From Urbifossiella limnaea (lineage in GTDB: Bacteria > Planctomycetota > Planctomycetia > Gemmatales > Gemmataceae): a stretch of 64,000 nt of DNA. Positions 25,963-35,716 of this stretch are shown here, in pieces (within the stretch, counting starts at the first letter, position 1; every line of letters begins with the position of its first letter). Position numbers and translations under genes: made by a program. The notes under the pieces were generated by a model. The model ran no database searches. It worked only from the letters and a program-made list of their open reading frames with translations, and was not told the DNA's origin. The DNA lies in contig NZ_CP036273.1 in NCBI RefSeq assembly GCF_007747215.1, positions 6,618,322 to 6,682,321 of the forward strand. Reading direction: 5' to 3'.

Positions 25963-28581
25963 TCACTCCACGTACAGGAACCGGTTGCTGGCGAGCAGCG
26001 CCTGGCAGAACGCCGCCAGCGCCCGTAACTCGGGCGTCGGCGGCTCGGGGAGCGGCGCGTTCCCCTTCTTCGGCTGCGGGGGCGGCGCCGGCTGCGCCGC
26101 GAACGCCTCCGCGGCGCCGCGCAGGAACGACCGCGCCGCCGCCGCCTCGCCCTCGGTCGGCGCCCGCAGGTACGCCAGCTTCCACGCCCGCACCACCTGC
26201 GCCTCAACATCGGCGCCGGCGTCGCGGCGAACGCGCGCCGCAAACGCCTCGGCCTGCGCCGCGGCGAACTCGCCGTTGAGCAGCATCAGCGCCTGCGGGG
26301 TTGCGGTCGAACTCGGCCGCGCCTCGCAGTTCGGCTCGGTCGTCGCCGGGTCGAACGCCGCCAGCACCGCCAGCGGCCGCGACCGCCGAACCTGCACGTA
26401 CACGCTGCGGCGGAACTCGTCACCCACACCCACGGACTCGTCACCGAGCTTGTACCCGGCGCCGTCGCGATTCGCCTTGCCGATGATCACCAGCCCGGCG
26501 TCGTCCTCCATCACCGGCACCGGCGGGCCGAACGCCTTCGCGTTCAGCTTCCCGCTCGTCGCCAGCGTCGCGTCGCGGACCGCCTCGGCGTCGAGCCGGC
26601 GCAGCGGGTAGCGGCCGAGCAGCCGATTATCCGGATCGACGGCGTCGGCCTTCGGGTCGCGCACCGACGACTGCCGGTAGACGGCCGACGTGACGATGAG
26701 GCGGTGGAGGCGCTTCACGCCCCAGCCGTTCGCCACGAAGTCGGCGGCGAGCCAGTCGAGCAGTTCGGGGTGCGTCGGGCGCTCGCCGAGGCGGCCGAAG
26801 TCGCCGGGCGAGCCGACCAGCCCGCGGCCGAAGTGGTGCATCCACACGCGGTTCACGAACACCCGCGCCGTCAGCGGGTGGCGCGGGTCGGTCAGCCAGT
26901 TCGCCAGCGCCAGCCGCCGGCCGCTCGTGCCCGACGGCGGCAGCGCCTTCGGGATCGTAAGCGGCAGTGCGTCGTCGAGCACGGCGAGCCCGCCGGGCGG
27001 CACCACGCCCTTCGGCTGCTCCACGTCGCCGCGGTGAAACAGCACCGTTTGCGGCACCTTCCCGGGCACCTCGGTCAGCGCCCGGACGAATCCTTCGACC
27101 GGCTTCTTCTTCCGCATCTCGGCGGCGCCCTCGGCCATCTTCTTGAGCGCGGCCGCCGCCTTCGCGTCGTACAGGTACAGTGACCCGGCCGACACGTTCA
27201 GGCTCGGGTGCTCCTGCATCAGCTTCTTCTGCACGGGCGAACGCTTTGCGTCCGGCGTGTCGCGCGCGGCCCGCGCCGCGGCGCGGCGGTCCTCGGGCAG
27301 CTTCGCCAATTCCTTCTCGAACGTCGCCGCGATGAACTCCGCCTGCTTCGCCAGCCGCGCCCTTTCGAGCACGCCCGCCTCCGCCTCGATCGCCACCGCC
27401 ATCGCCCGCTCGTCGGGCGTGTACAGCGACACCTGCCGCGCCGCCGGCGCCTTCCACGCGGTGAGGTCGAACCCCGGCTCGAACGCGGCGCGGAGGCGGT
27501 AGAAGTCGGTCTGCGGGATCGGGTCGTAGCGGTGGTTGTGGCACTCGGCGCAGCCGACGGTGAGCCCGAGGAACGCGCTGGCGGTGATCTTCACCGTGTC
27601 CGTGAGGACGGCGTTGCGGGCGAGCTTCTGGTCGGCGCCGGCGGCGCCGGTGCCGTCCGGCGCCATGCGGAGGAAGCCGGTGGCGATCAGCGCGTCGAGG
27701 TCGGCCGGCGCGAGGTTCGTGTACGGCGGGCGGACCAGCTCGTCGCCGGCGAGTTGCTCGCGCACGAAGCGGTCGAACGGCTTGTCGGCGTTGAACGCGC
27801 GGATGACGTAGTCGCGGTATTTCCAGGCGTTCGTGCGCACCGGGTCGTCGGGCGAGCCGCCCTCGGAGTCGGCGTACCCGGCCACGTCGAGCCAGTGCCG
27901 CCCCCAGCGCTCGCCGTACTCCGGCCGCGCCAGCAGCCGATCGACCAGCTTCTCGTAGGCGCGCGGGTCCGGGTCGGCGGCGAACGCTTCCGCCTCCTCC
28001 GGCGTCGGCGGCAGGCCGACGAGGTCGAACGTGACGCGGCGGAGCAGCGCCACCCGGTCAGCCGGGCGGTTGAACCCCAGCCCCTTCTCGCGGAGCTTCG
28101 CCAACACGAACGCATCGATCGTGTGCCCGGCCGTCGGGACCGGCGGGCGCGATACGGATTGGAACGCCCACCACGCGCGGTCCTCCGGCGCGATGGCGAG
28201 GCCGGGCGCGAGCTTCTCCGGTTCCGGCCCCTCGACCGCGGCGCCGCCGGCGACCCAGCGCCGCAGCACGTCGATCTCGGCGGCCGAGAGCTTCTTCTTC
28301 CCCGGCGGCATGTCGCCGCTAATGACGCGCTCGACTAGCAGGCTCTCGGCGATCTTCCCGGGTACGACGGCGGGGCCGGACTTCCCGCCGGCGACGGCGA
28401 GGCGGCGGAGGCGGAGGTCGAGGCCGCCCTTGAGCTTCTCGGCCTCGCCGTGGCAGTCGGTACAGTACGACTTGAGGATGGGACGGACGTCGGCGTTGAA
28501 CGCCGGGGTCCGCGGCGGCTGCGCGGCGAGCGGGCTGGTGAGAAACGCCGCGGCGGCGAGCGCGAGGGCGGTGCGAGTCAT
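25963..28581 (-). CDS. PSD1 and cytochrome-c-like domain protein (DUF1549/DUF1553)
   Basis: 872 residues, the complete form of the family seen truncated at both window ends. Signal peptide to about residue 21, then a cytochrome-like (PSCyt1) segment with CTDCHG at 40-45 and SGDMPPGKKKLS. DUF1549 follows with FVLAKLREKGLGFNRPADRVALLRRVTFDLVGLPPTPEE and RWGRHWLDVAGYADSEG. The DUF1553 part has RRLALANWLTDPRHPLTARVFVNRVWMHHFGRGLV and the ending LLASNRFLYVE. Periplasmic and probably haem-binding; substrate unknown. A TTGCCC/ACAATA pair with an 18-nt spacer upstream of 28581 on the minus strand could be its promoter. First gene of a two-gene operon. Confidence 0.93.
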   Translation of the reverse strand: MTRTALALAAAAFLTSPLAAQPPRTPAFNADVRPILKSYCTDCHGEAEKLKGGLDLRLRRLAVAGGKSGPAVVPGKIAESLLVERVISGDMPPGKKKLSAAEIDVLRRWVAGGAAVEGPEPEKLAPGLAIAPEDRAWWAFQSVSRPPVPTAGHTIDAFVLAKLREKGLGFNRPADRVALLRRVTFDLVGLPPTPEEAEAFAADPDPRAYEKLVDRLLARPEYGERWGRHWLDVAGYADSEGGSPDDPVRTNAWKYRDYVIRAFNADKPFDRFVREQLAGDELVRPPYTNLAPADLDALIATGFLRMAPDGTGAAGADQKLARNAVLTDTVKITASAFLGLTVGCAECHNHRYDPIPQTDFYRLRAAFEPGFDLTAWKAPAARQVSLYTPDERAMAVAIEAEAGVLERARLAKQAEFIAATFEKELAKLPEDRRAAARAARDTPDAKRSPVQKKLMQEHPSLNVSAGSLYLYDAKAAAALKKMAEGAAEMRKKKPVEGFVRALTEVPGKVPQTVLFHRGDVEQPKGVVPPGGLAVLDDALPLTIPKALPPSGTSGRRLALANWLTDPRHPLTARVFVNRVWMHHFGRGLVGSPGDFGRLGERPTHPELLDWLAADFVANGWGVKRLHRLIVTSAVYRQSSVRDPKADAVDPDNRLLGRYPLRRLDAEAVRDATLATSGKLNAKAFGPPVPVMEDDAGLVIIGKANRDGAGYKLGDESVGVGDEFRRSVYVQVRRSRPLAVLAAFDPATTEPNCEARPSSTATPQALMLLNGEFAAAQAEAFAARVRRDAGADVEAQVVRAWKLAYLRAPTEGEAAAARSFLRGAAEAFAAQPAPPPQPKKGNAPLPEPPTPELRALAAFCQALLASNRFLYVE

Positions 28582-28722
28582 GGCGGGCCAGAAGCGGGGT
28601 GCGGCGGGCCGTCAGGCGGGAGTGGTATTGTCCCTCACCCGCGGGGCCGGGGCAAGAGAAGACCGGCGCCGGGTCGCGGCCTACGTTAAGCGCTGGCACA
28701 CGGAGTCGCACGAGGGAACCCC

Positions 28723-29619
28723 ATGATTCGGCTCGCACTCGCGGCGGTCGTCGCCTTGCTCTCGACCGCCCCGCTCGCCGCGCAAAGCGTGGACGCGCTC
28801 GCCGGGAAGCGCGTGGTGGTCCTCGGCGACAGCAACACCCAGGCGGGCGGGTACGTCGGCTTCACGACCTACTACCTGGAAAAGCTGTACCCCGAGAAGA
28901 CGTTCGACGTGCTGAACCTGGGGCTGGCGAGCGAGACGCTGTCGGGGCTGAGCGAGGACGGCCACGCGGGCGGGGCGTTCCCCCGGCCGTGCCTGTTCGA
29001 GCGGCTCGGCCGGGTGCTGGAGAAGGCCCGGCCGGACGTGGTGTTCGCCTGCTACGGGATGAACGACGGCATCTACCTCCCCCCCGACAAGGACCGCACC
29101 GCCGCCTTCCAGAAGGGGGTGACGCGGCTCGTCGAGCAGTGCCACGCCGCCGGCGTGAAGCAGGTCTACCTCGTCACCCCGCCGGTCTACGACTTCACCC
29201 CGAAGGCGGGCGAGTTCAACTACGACGCGGTCCTGGCCGAGTACGCGCGCTGGGAGACGACGCTGAAGACGCCTGGCGTGCGCGTGATCGACCTGCACAC
29301 GGCGATGCGGAAGGCCCGCGACGCCCGCGCCGAGCCGTTCTCGAAGGACAAGGTCCACTTCGGCGACGACGGGCACCTGCTGGTGGCGCGGACGATTCTG
29401 GCTGCCCTCGGCGTCAAGGCGCCGGACGAGCCGCTGGCGACGATCAAGGCCGACCCGCTGTACCGACTCGTGGAGCAGAAGCGGGCTCTGCGGTCGGCGG
29501 CGTGGATGCGGCACACCGGCTACACCCGCGAGAAGACCGTGCGGCCGGAGCCGCTAGGGTCCGCCGAGGCGGACGCGTCCCGGCTCCAGGAAAAGATCGA
29601 CGCCCTCCGGCGGCGCTGA
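28723..29619 (+). CDS. secreted SGNH/GDSL hydrolase
   Basis: 298 residues, ATG 28723 followed by a signal peptide (MIRLALAAVVALLSTAPLAAQ). SGNH block I is VVVLGDSNTQAGGY (Ser about 37), block III is CYGMNDGIY (Asn), and block V is DKVHFGDDGHLLVA (Asp/His). All catalytic residues are in place, so an acetyl-esterase or lipase-like activity on sugars or peptidoglycan is plausible. The C-terminal 60 residues (ADPLYRLVEQKRALRSAAWMRHTGYTR) form a conserved-looking helical tail. First of three consecutive SGNH enzymes and divergent from the PSD1 operon. Confidence 0.88.
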   Translation: MIRLALAAVVALLSTAPLAAQSVDALAGKRVVVLGDSNTQAGGYVGFTTYYLEKLYPEKTFDVLNLGLASETLSGLSEDGHAGGAFPRPCLFERLGRVLEKARPDVVFACYGMNDGIYLPPDKDRTAAFQKGVTRLVEQCHAAGVKQVYLVTPPVYDFTPKAGEFNYDAVLAEYARWETTLKTPGVRVIDLHTAMRKARDARAEPFSKDKVHFGDDGHLLVARTILAALGVKAPDEPLATIKADPLYRLVEQKRALRSAAWMRHTGYTREKTVRPEPLGSAEADASRLQEKIDALRRR

Positions 29620-29628
29620 CGAGGTCCC

Positions 29629-29658
29629 TTGGACCGGCTCGGCCCGCCCGCGTACACT
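29629..29658 (+). promoter_or_regulatory. candidate sigma70-like promoter
   Basis: TTGGAC at 29629-29634 and TACACT at 29653-29658 are separated by 18 bp and lie about 31 bp upstream of the ATG at 29689. Matched by eye only; start-site data would be needed. Confidence 0.4.
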
Positions 29659-29688
29659 CGGCTCACCCTCCCTCGACGGGCCTCGCCC

Positions 29689-32658
29689 ATGACCGCCTCT
29701 GCCCTGAGCGTTGCCGTCCTCCTCACGTCGTTCGCCGGGGCCGCCCCCGCGGACTACGCCGGGTGGCGGCACTCCGGCACGGTCGTCGTCCTCACCACGC
29801 CCGACGGCGCGAACCTCGACGCCGCCGCGGTCGTGACCGACTTCCCGCTCCTTGTCCGCCTCCACCGCGACTTCTTCCCGTTCGCCGAGGCGAAGCCGAA
29901 CGGCGACGACCTCCGCGTGGCCGCCGCCGACGGCACCCCGCTGGCGTTCGAGATCGAGGACTGGGACGCGGCCCGCGGCGAGGCGGCGGTGTGGGTGCGC
30001 GTGCCGCAGATCAAGGGGAACGCGCGCCAGCAGTTGAAGCTGTACTGGGGGAACGCCGACGCCCGCGGCGCGTCCGACCCGAAGGCCGTGTTCAACGCCT
30101 CGAACGGCTACCTCGGCGTGTGGCACATGGCCGGCCCGGTCCGCGACGCGGTCGGCGCGGTCGCGTCGAAGGACACCGGCACCGCGCCGGCGCCCGGCGT
30201 CGTCGGCCCGGCGCGCCACTTCCCCGGCCGCAAGGGCGTGCTCGGCGGCGACAAGATCGCGGATTTCCCCGTGGGGTCGGGCCCGCACAGCACCGAGGCC
30301 TGGTTCCGCGCCGAGGTGCCGAACTCGGTCGTCGTCGGGTGGGGGAACGAGCACGCGCAGGGGAAGGTGGTGGTGCAGTACCGGAGCCCGCCGCACGTGC
30401 AGACGGACTGCTACTTCTCGGACGCCAACGTCGCCGGGAAGAAGGCGGTCCCGCTCGGGGAGTGGGTGCAGGTCGTCCACACCTACGAGAAGGGGAACGC
30501 CCGCCTGTACGTGAACGGCGTCCTCGACACGGCGGCGACGACGAAGGCGGCGCCGCTCGCACTCAAGAGTCCGGCCCGGCTGTGGCTCGGCGGCTGGTAC
30601 GACAACTACACCTTCGTCGGCGACCTGGACGAGGTGCGCGTCTCGAAGGTCGCCCGCACCGCCGAGTGGGTGCGCCTCCAGTACGAGAACCAGAAGCCGT
30701 TCCAGACGCTCGTCGGCCCGCTGGTGCGGCCGGGGCGCGAATTCGCCGTCACGCCGGCGGCGGTGACCGTCGCCGAGGGCGGCACCGCCACCGTGCGCGC
30801 CGAGGCCGGCGGCGCGGAGAAGCTGTACTGGGTGCTCCGCCGCGGTGACCGCGAGCAGGTCGTCGCCACCGACCGCTTCGCGTTCACGCTCGACGCCGGC
30901 CGCGTCGTCGGCGACCAGACCGCGACGCTGCTACTGAAGGCGGTTTACCCCGACGGCGTGAAGACGAAGGACATCCCGGTCACAATCCGCGAGGGGATCC
31001 CGGAGCCCGTCTTCACCCTGCGCGCCCCGGCGACGTGGGACGGCCGCGCGACGGTCGAGGTGGTCGCCGAGGTCACCAACCTCGACGCCATGCGGGCGGC
31101 CGGCGCCGGCGAGGTGAGTCTCACCTGGACCGCCGGCGACATCGCCGTCATCAAGGAGGTCGGGCCCGGGAAGCTGATCCTGCGCCGCGCGCAGAACAGC
31201 GGCCCGCTCACGGTCACGGCGACGGCGAGCAACGGCGGCGCGCCGGTGGCGTGCTCGGCCACGATCGCCGTGCGCGAGCCGGCGAGCGACCCGTGGGTGC
31301 GGCGCCTGCCCGCGAAGGACGAGCAGCCCGAGGAGAACCAGTTCTACGCCCGCGACGACAGCGGCGAGGGCACGTTGCATTACAACGGTCGGCTCGACGC
31401 ACCGGCCGACGCGGTATTCCTGAAGCTGTACGCCGACGACCGACTCGTGAAGACCGAAGCGGCCGCGCCGGCGGCCGACGGGTCGTTCGCGCTCTCGACC
31501 CGGCTCAAGGCGGGGCTCGTGAAGTACCGCGTCGAATTCGGCACGACGGCCGGCGGCCGCGACACCGTGCGCCGCGCCGTCGGCAACCTCGTGTGTGGCG
31601 ACGCGTACGTCATCACCGGCCAGTCGAACGCCGTCGCCACCGACTTCGGCAAGGACGACCCCGCGTTCCGCAGCGACTGGATTCGCACGTACGGCACCAT
31701 GTCCGGGAACCCGAAGGCAGTCGCCGCGTGGGGCACCGCCGTCCACCGCAGCCGCGACGGCGAGAAGTTCCAGGTCGGCTACTGGGGGATGGAGTTCGCC
31801 CGCCGGCTGGTCGAGGAGCACAAGTTACCGGTGTGTGTCCTCAACGGCGCGGTCGGCGGCACGCGGATCGACCAGCACCAGCGGAACGCCGCCGCGCCCG
31901 AAGACCCCGCGACCATCTACGGCCGCCTGCTGTGGCGCGTGCGGCAGGCGAAGCTCACGCACGGCGTCCGCGCCGTGCTGTGGCACCAGGGGGAGAACGA
32001 CCAGGGGGCCGACGGGCCGACCGGCGGGTACGGCTACGAGACGTATCGGCAGTTGTTCATCGACCTGGCCGCGGCGTGGAAGCAGGACTTCCCGAACGTG
32101 CGGCACTACTACGTCTTTCAAATCTGGCCGCTGTCGTGCGCGATGGGGGTGAACGGCTCCGACAACAAACTCCGCGAGGTGCAACGGACGCTGCCGACGG
32201 CGTTCTCGAACCTGAGTGTGATGTCCACCCTCGGCATCGAGCCACCCGGCGGCTGCCACTTCCCCGCCGCCGGGTACGCCGAGTTCGCCCGCCTCATCAC
32301 GCCACTCGTCGAGCGCGACTTCTACGGCAAGAAGTCCGTGGTGCCGATCACGCCACCGAACCTGCTCCGCGCGACGTACACCGCCGCCCGCGACGCTGTG
32401 GTGCTGGAGTTCGACCAGCCGGTGCGCTGGGACGCGGCGCTGGCGGGCGAGTTCTACCTCGACGGCGAGCGGGCGAAGGTGGCGTCCGGCCCCGCGAGCG
32501 GGAACCGGCTGACGCTGACGCTCGCGGGGCCGTCGGCGGCGCGGCGAATCACCTACCTCGACGGCCGGGCGTGGAGCCAGGCCCGGCTCCTCCGCGGCGA
32601 CAACGGCCTCGCCGCCCTCACCTTCTGCGACGTGCCGGTCCTCGCACCGCGGCCCTAG
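29689..32658 (+). CDS. secreted DUF2341/LamG - sialate O-acetylesterase fusion
   Basis: 989 residues. After a signal peptide, residues of about 20-110 resemble DUF2341 (FPLLVRLHRDFFPFAEAKPNGDDLRVAAADGTPLAFEIEDWD), followed by a LamG/concanavalin-like domain (YLGVWHMAGPVRDAVG ... LWLGGWYDNYTFVGDLDEVRVS). The middle holds Ig-like modules (VTVAEGGTATVRAEAGGAEKLYW). The C-terminal part is an SGNH sialate-O-acetylesterase-like domain: YVITGQSNA with Ser about 646, LWHQGEND, and GGCHFPAAGYAEF with His about 857. It probably deacetylates acetylated glycans outside the cell while the N-terminal modules bind carbohydrate; substrate is inferred. ATG 29689 is chosen for the signal peptide. Confidence 0.85.
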   Translation: MTASALSVAVLLTSFAGAAPADYAGWRHSGTVVVLTTPDGANLDAAAVVTDFPLLVRLHRDFFPFAEAKPNGDDLRVAAADGTPLAFEIEDWDAARGEAAVWVRVPQIKGNARQQLKLYWGNADARGASDPKAVFNASNGYLGVWHMAGPVRDAVGAVASKDTGTAPAPGVVGPARHFPGRKGVLGGDKIADFPVGSGPHSTEAWFRAEVPNSVVVGWGNEHAQGKVVVQYRSPPHVQTDCYFSDANVAGKKAVPLGEWVQVVHTYEKGNARLYVNGVLDTAATTKAAPLALKSPARLWLGGWYDNYTFVGDLDEVRVSKVARTAEWVRLQYENQKPFQTLVGPLVRPGREFAVTPAAVTVAEGGTATVRAEAGGAEKLYWVLRRGDREQVVATDRFAFTLDAGRVVGDQTATLLLKAVYPDGVKTKDIPVTIREGIPEPVFTLRAPATWDGRATVEVVAEVTNLDAMRAAGAGEVSLTWTAGDIAVIKEVGPGKLILRRAQNSGPLTVTATASNGGAPVACSATIAVREPASDPWVRRLPAKDEQPEENQFYARDDSGEGTLHYNGRLDAPADAVFLKLYADDRLVKTEAAAPAADGSFALSTRLKAGLVKYRVEFGTTAGGRDTVRRAVGNLVCGDAYVITGQSNAVATDFGKDDPAFRSDWIRTYGTMSGNPKAVAAWGTAVHRSRDGEKFQVGYWGMEFARRLVEEHKLPVCVLNGAVGGTRIDQHQRNAAAPEDPATIYGRLLWRVRQAKLTHGVRAVLWHQGENDQGADGPTGGYGYETYRQLFIDLAAAWKQDFPNVRHYYVFQIWPLSCAMGVNGSDNKLREVQRTLPTAFSNLSVMSTLGIEPPGGCHFPAAGYAEFARLITPLVERDFYGKKSVVPITPPNLLRATYTAARDAVVLEFDQPVRWDAALAGEFYLDGERAKVASGPASGNRLTLTLAGPSAARRITYLDGRAWSQARLLRGDNGLAALTFCDVPVLAPRP

Positions 32659-32693
32659 CCGACACGGTGACGCGCGACTCCGCGGCGGTGTCG

Positions 32694-32723
32694 CTGGACC
32701 CGGCGGCGAAAGCGGGCTAGCAT
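32694..32723 (+). promoter_or_regulatory. candidate sigma70-like promoter
   Basis: CTGGAC at 32694-32699 and TAGCAT at 32718-32723, spacing 18 bp, about 38 bp upstream of ATG 32762. It has the same pattern and spacing as the candidate before 29689. By eye only. Confidence 0.35.
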
Positions 32724-32761
32724 GCCACACACCTGGCTCCCCACTCCCCACGACGCCTGCC

Positions 32762-33889
32762 ATGCCCCGTCTGGCCGTCCTCGCGCTCCTCGCCCTTCCG
32801 GCCGTACTCCCCGCCTCCGGGCCGGTCATCGACCCCGCCACCGGGAAGGTCGATCCGGCCACCGGCGTCCGCTGGTACGACGTCCGCGCGCTCGGCCTTG
32901 AGGGCCAGGGCTGGGCCGACACGAAAGCCCCGTTCGACCGCCTCCCCGCCCGCGCCGAGAAGACGGCACGCCCGGCGGTCTGGGGGCTGAGCCGGCACTC
33001 GACCGGGCTGTGCGTCAGGTTCGTCACCGCCGCGACCACCGTCCACGCCCGGTGGACGGTCACGAACAAGAACCTGGCGATGCCGCACATGCCGGCCACC
33101 GGGGTGAGCGGGCTCGACCTGTACGTCCGCACGCCGGCCGGCTGGCGGTGGGTGGCGAACGGCCGGCCGGCCGCCGAGACCACGACCGCCCAACTCGCCA
33201 CCGGGCTCGAACCCGGCGAGAAGGAGTTCCTCCTGTACCTCCCGCTGTACAACGGCGTCTCGGCGGTCGAGGTCGGCGTGCCGGACGGGACCGCGCTGAA
33301 GACAGCCGAGCCGCGCCCTGCCGACCGCCGCGCCCCGCTCGTCTTCTACGGCACGTCCATCACCCAGGGCGGGTGCGCGTCGCGGCCGGGAATGGTCCAC
33401 ACCGCCATCCTCGGCCGCCGCTTCGACCGCCCGGTCGTCAACCTCGGGTTCTCCGGCAGCGGCACCCTCGACCCGGACATCGCCGCCCTCCTCGGCGAAC
33501 TCGACGCGGCCGTGTTCGTCCTCGACTGCCTCCCGAACCTCACGCCCCCGCAGGTCGCCGAGCGGACGGCGCCGTTCGTGAAGGCGCTCCGCGCCGCGAA
33601 GCCGACCACCCCGATCCTGCTGGTCGAGGACCGCACCTACGCGAACGCCGCCGTGCTCCCCGCGGCCGCGAAGCGGAACGCCGACAGCCGTGCGGCGTAC
33701 CGGAAGGCGTTCGACGCCCTCGTCGCGGCGGGCGACCGGAACCTGCACTACCTCCGCGGGGACGCGCTGATCGGCGACGACGGCGAGGGGACGGTGGACG
33801 GGTCGCACCCGACCGACCTCGGGTTCCTGCGCCAGGCCGACGCCTTCGCCGCCGCCCTCCGCCCGCTCCTCGCGCCCCGGCCGCGGTAG
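32762..33889 (+). CDS. secreted SGNH/GDSL hydrolase with N-terminal beta-sandwich
   Basis: 375 residues with a signal peptide to about residue 19. The N-terminal 180 residues (VRWYDVRALGLEGQGWADTKAPFDRLPARAEK ... GVSGLDLYVRTPAGWRWVA) match the SGNH_hydro_N type beta-sandwich. The hydrolase domain has FYGTSITQGGCASRPG (Ser about 199), LGFSGSGTLDP, and DGSHPTDLGFLRQ carrying the Asp/His pair. In this GDSL_3 type, block III reads DCLPN, with Asn present. Likely a carbohydrate or peptidoglycan esterase, by family. Third SGNH gene in a row. Confidence 0.88.
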   Translation: MPRLAVLALLALPAVLPASGPVIDPATGKVDPATGVRWYDVRALGLEGQGWADTKAPFDRLPARAEKTARPAVWGLSRHSTGLCVRFVTAATTVHARWTVTNKNLAMPHMPATGVSGLDLYVRTPAGWRWVANGRPAAETTTAQLATGLEPGEKEFLLYLPLYNGVSAVEVGVPDGTALKTAEPRPADRRAPLVFYGTSITQGGCASRPGMVHTAILGRRFDRPVVNLGFSGSGTLDPDIAALLGELDAAVFVLDCLPNLTPPQVAERTAPFVKALRAAKPTTPILLVEDRTYANAAVLPAAAKRNADSRAAYRKAFDALVAAGDRNLHYLRGDALIGDDGEGTVDGSHPTDLGFLRQADAFAAALRPLLAPRPR

Positions 33890-33985
33890 TCGTAGGGCGG
33901 TGACGGGAAGCACCGGCGGTGGTCGACGGCGGGCGTCCGGCTATCCTCCCCCGAACCGCGCCGCGCTCGAACCACGGGTGTCCGC

Positions 33986-35614
33986 ATGTCCGCACCGTCC
34001 GAACAGCCGCAACCGCCGGGGCCGCCGCGCGCCCGGTGGCCGCGACAGGTCGCCTACATCATCGGGAACGAGGGGTGTGAGCGCTTCTCGTTCTACGGGA
34101 TGCGGAACATCCTCACCCCCTTCCTCGCCTCCTCCGCCCTCCTCTTCGCGGTCGTCGAGGCGGTGCCCAAGGCGGAGCGGGAGGCGGCGGCGAAGGAGGT
34201 GTTCCACACCTTCGTGCTGGGCGTGTACTTCTTCCCCCTCCTCGGCGGGTGGCTCGCCGACCGGCTCCTCGGGAAGTACCGGACCATCCTCTACCTGAGC
34301 CTCGTGTACTGCGTCGGCCAGGCATGCCTGGCCGCCTTCTTCGACAACAAGGCCGGGTTCTACGTCGGCCTGTTCCTCGTCGCCCTCGGCTCGGGCGGGA
34401 TCAAGCCGTGCGTGTCGGCGTTCGTCGGCGACCAGTTCGACCAGTCGAACAAGTCGCTCGCCCGCCTCGTCTTCGACGCCTTCTACTGGATCATCAACTT
34501 CGGCTCCTTCTTCGCCTCGCTCCTCATGCCCGTCTTCCTCCGGGACTACGGCCCGGCGGTCGCGTTCGGCATCCCCGGCGTGCTGATGTTCGTCTCGACC
34601 GTGATCCTCTGGCTCGGCCGGCGCCTGTACGTGGACGTGCCGCCGGCGCCGCCGCACCCGGACTCGTTCGTGCGCGTGGCTCGCTCCGCGCTGACCGCCC
34701 CGGCTCCGACCGGGAACGGCCGGCCGGGGTTGCTGCTCGCCCTCGTCGGCGCGCTCGTGGCGGGCGCGTGCCTGGTGCTCGGGTTCGTCGATCTCGAGCG
34801 GATGACGAGGGGCGCGCACCCGCTGCTCGGGGTCGTCTCGTGGTGGTGCCTCGCCCTCGTCGCGGCCATCGGGTTCACCGGGGTCGGGACGTGGTGGCAA
34901 CTCGACCGGGCGCGGGCCGCCCACCCCGCCGACGCGGTCGAGGGCGCCCGCAGCGTGCTCCGCGTGCTCGTCCTGTTCGCCCTGGTGACGCCGTTCTGGT
35001 CCCTGTTCGACCAGAAGGCGTCCACCTGGGTGCTCCAGGGCAACGGGATGACGAAACCCGCGTGGTTCGTGCCGGCGCAGATGCAGGCGCTGAACCCGCT
35101 CCTGGTGATGCTGCTGATCCCGTTCAACAACCTGGTCCTGTACCCCGCCATCCGCCGGGCCGGGTTCGAGCCGACGCCGCTCCGGCGGATGGGGGCCGGG
35201 ATCGCGTTTTCCGGCCTGTCCTGGGTCGTCATCGGGGTCTTGCAGCTGTCGCTCGACGCCGGCGAGGCGCTGTCGATCACCTGGCAGGTGCTCCCCTACG
35301 CCCTGCTCACGCTCGGCGAGGTGTTGGTGTCGGCGACCGGGCTCGAGTTCGCGTACAGCCAGGCGCCGGCCCCGATGAAGGGCGCGATCCTGGCCTTCTG
35401 GAGCCTGTCGGTGACGGTCGGCAACCTGTGGGTGCTGCTGGCGAACGTGGCCGTCCGCAACGACGCGGTGACCCGGGCGATCGGTCAGACCGGGGTGGGG
35501 GTGATGAGCTTCCAGATGTTCTTCTTCGCCGCCTTCGCGTTCGCCGCGGCCGTGGCGTTCGGCGCGTACGCGGCCCGCTACCCGCTGGCCGACCACTACC
35601 GAACGACCGGGTAG
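33986..35614 (+). CDS. POT/PTR family proton-dependent oligopeptide transporter
   Basis: 542-residue major-facilitator protein of the POT family, which imports di- and tripeptides with protons. The ExxER signature occurs in helix 1 as NEGCERFSFYGMRNIL. The helix 4-5 motif appears as GSGGIKPCVSAFVGDQFD, and FDAFYWIINFGSFFAS matches the PTR2 signature. About 12-14 hydrophobic segments are visible. An inserted loop between helices 2 and 3 is slightly longer than in Escherichia coli POTs. The start ATG 33986 is preceded by a TATCCT hexamer at 33942-33947. It is convergent with the tricorn-like protease, making a peptide breakdown/uptake pair plausible. Confidence 0.92.
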   Translation: MSAPSEQPQPPGPPRARWPRQVAYIIGNEGCERFSFYGMRNILTPFLASSALLFAVVEAVPKAEREAAAKEVFHTFVLGVYFFPLLGGWLADRLLGKYRTILYLSLVYCVGQACLAAFFDNKAGFYVGLFLVALGSGGIKPCVSAFVGDQFDQSNKSLARLVFDAFYWIINFGSFFASLLMPVFLRDYGPAVAFGIPGVLMFVSTVILWLGRRLYVDVPPAPPHPDSFVRVARSALTAPAPTGNGRPGLLLALVGALVAGACLVLGFVDLERMTRGAHPLLGVVSWWCLALVAAIGFTGVGTWWQLDRARAAHPADAVEGARSVLRVLVLFALVTPFWSLFDQKASTWVLQGNGMTKPAWFVPAQMQALNPLLVMLLIPFNNLVLYPAIRRAGFEPTPLRRMGAGIAFSGLSWVVIGVLQLSLDAGEALSITWQVLPYALLTLGEVLVSATGLEFAYSQAPAPMKGAILAFWSLSVTVGNLWVLLANVAVRNDAVTRAIGQTGVGVMSFQMFFFAAFAFAAAVAFGAYAARYPLADHYRTTG

Positions 35615-35716
35615 GCACCGGCGGGCGGCGCGCCGGGACGTGTGGGGCTGAGGCGCGGCGAGCGCGCCCGCTTGCCGCGGGCGGACGCGCTCGCGGTGAT
35701 CACGCGACCGGCTCCG

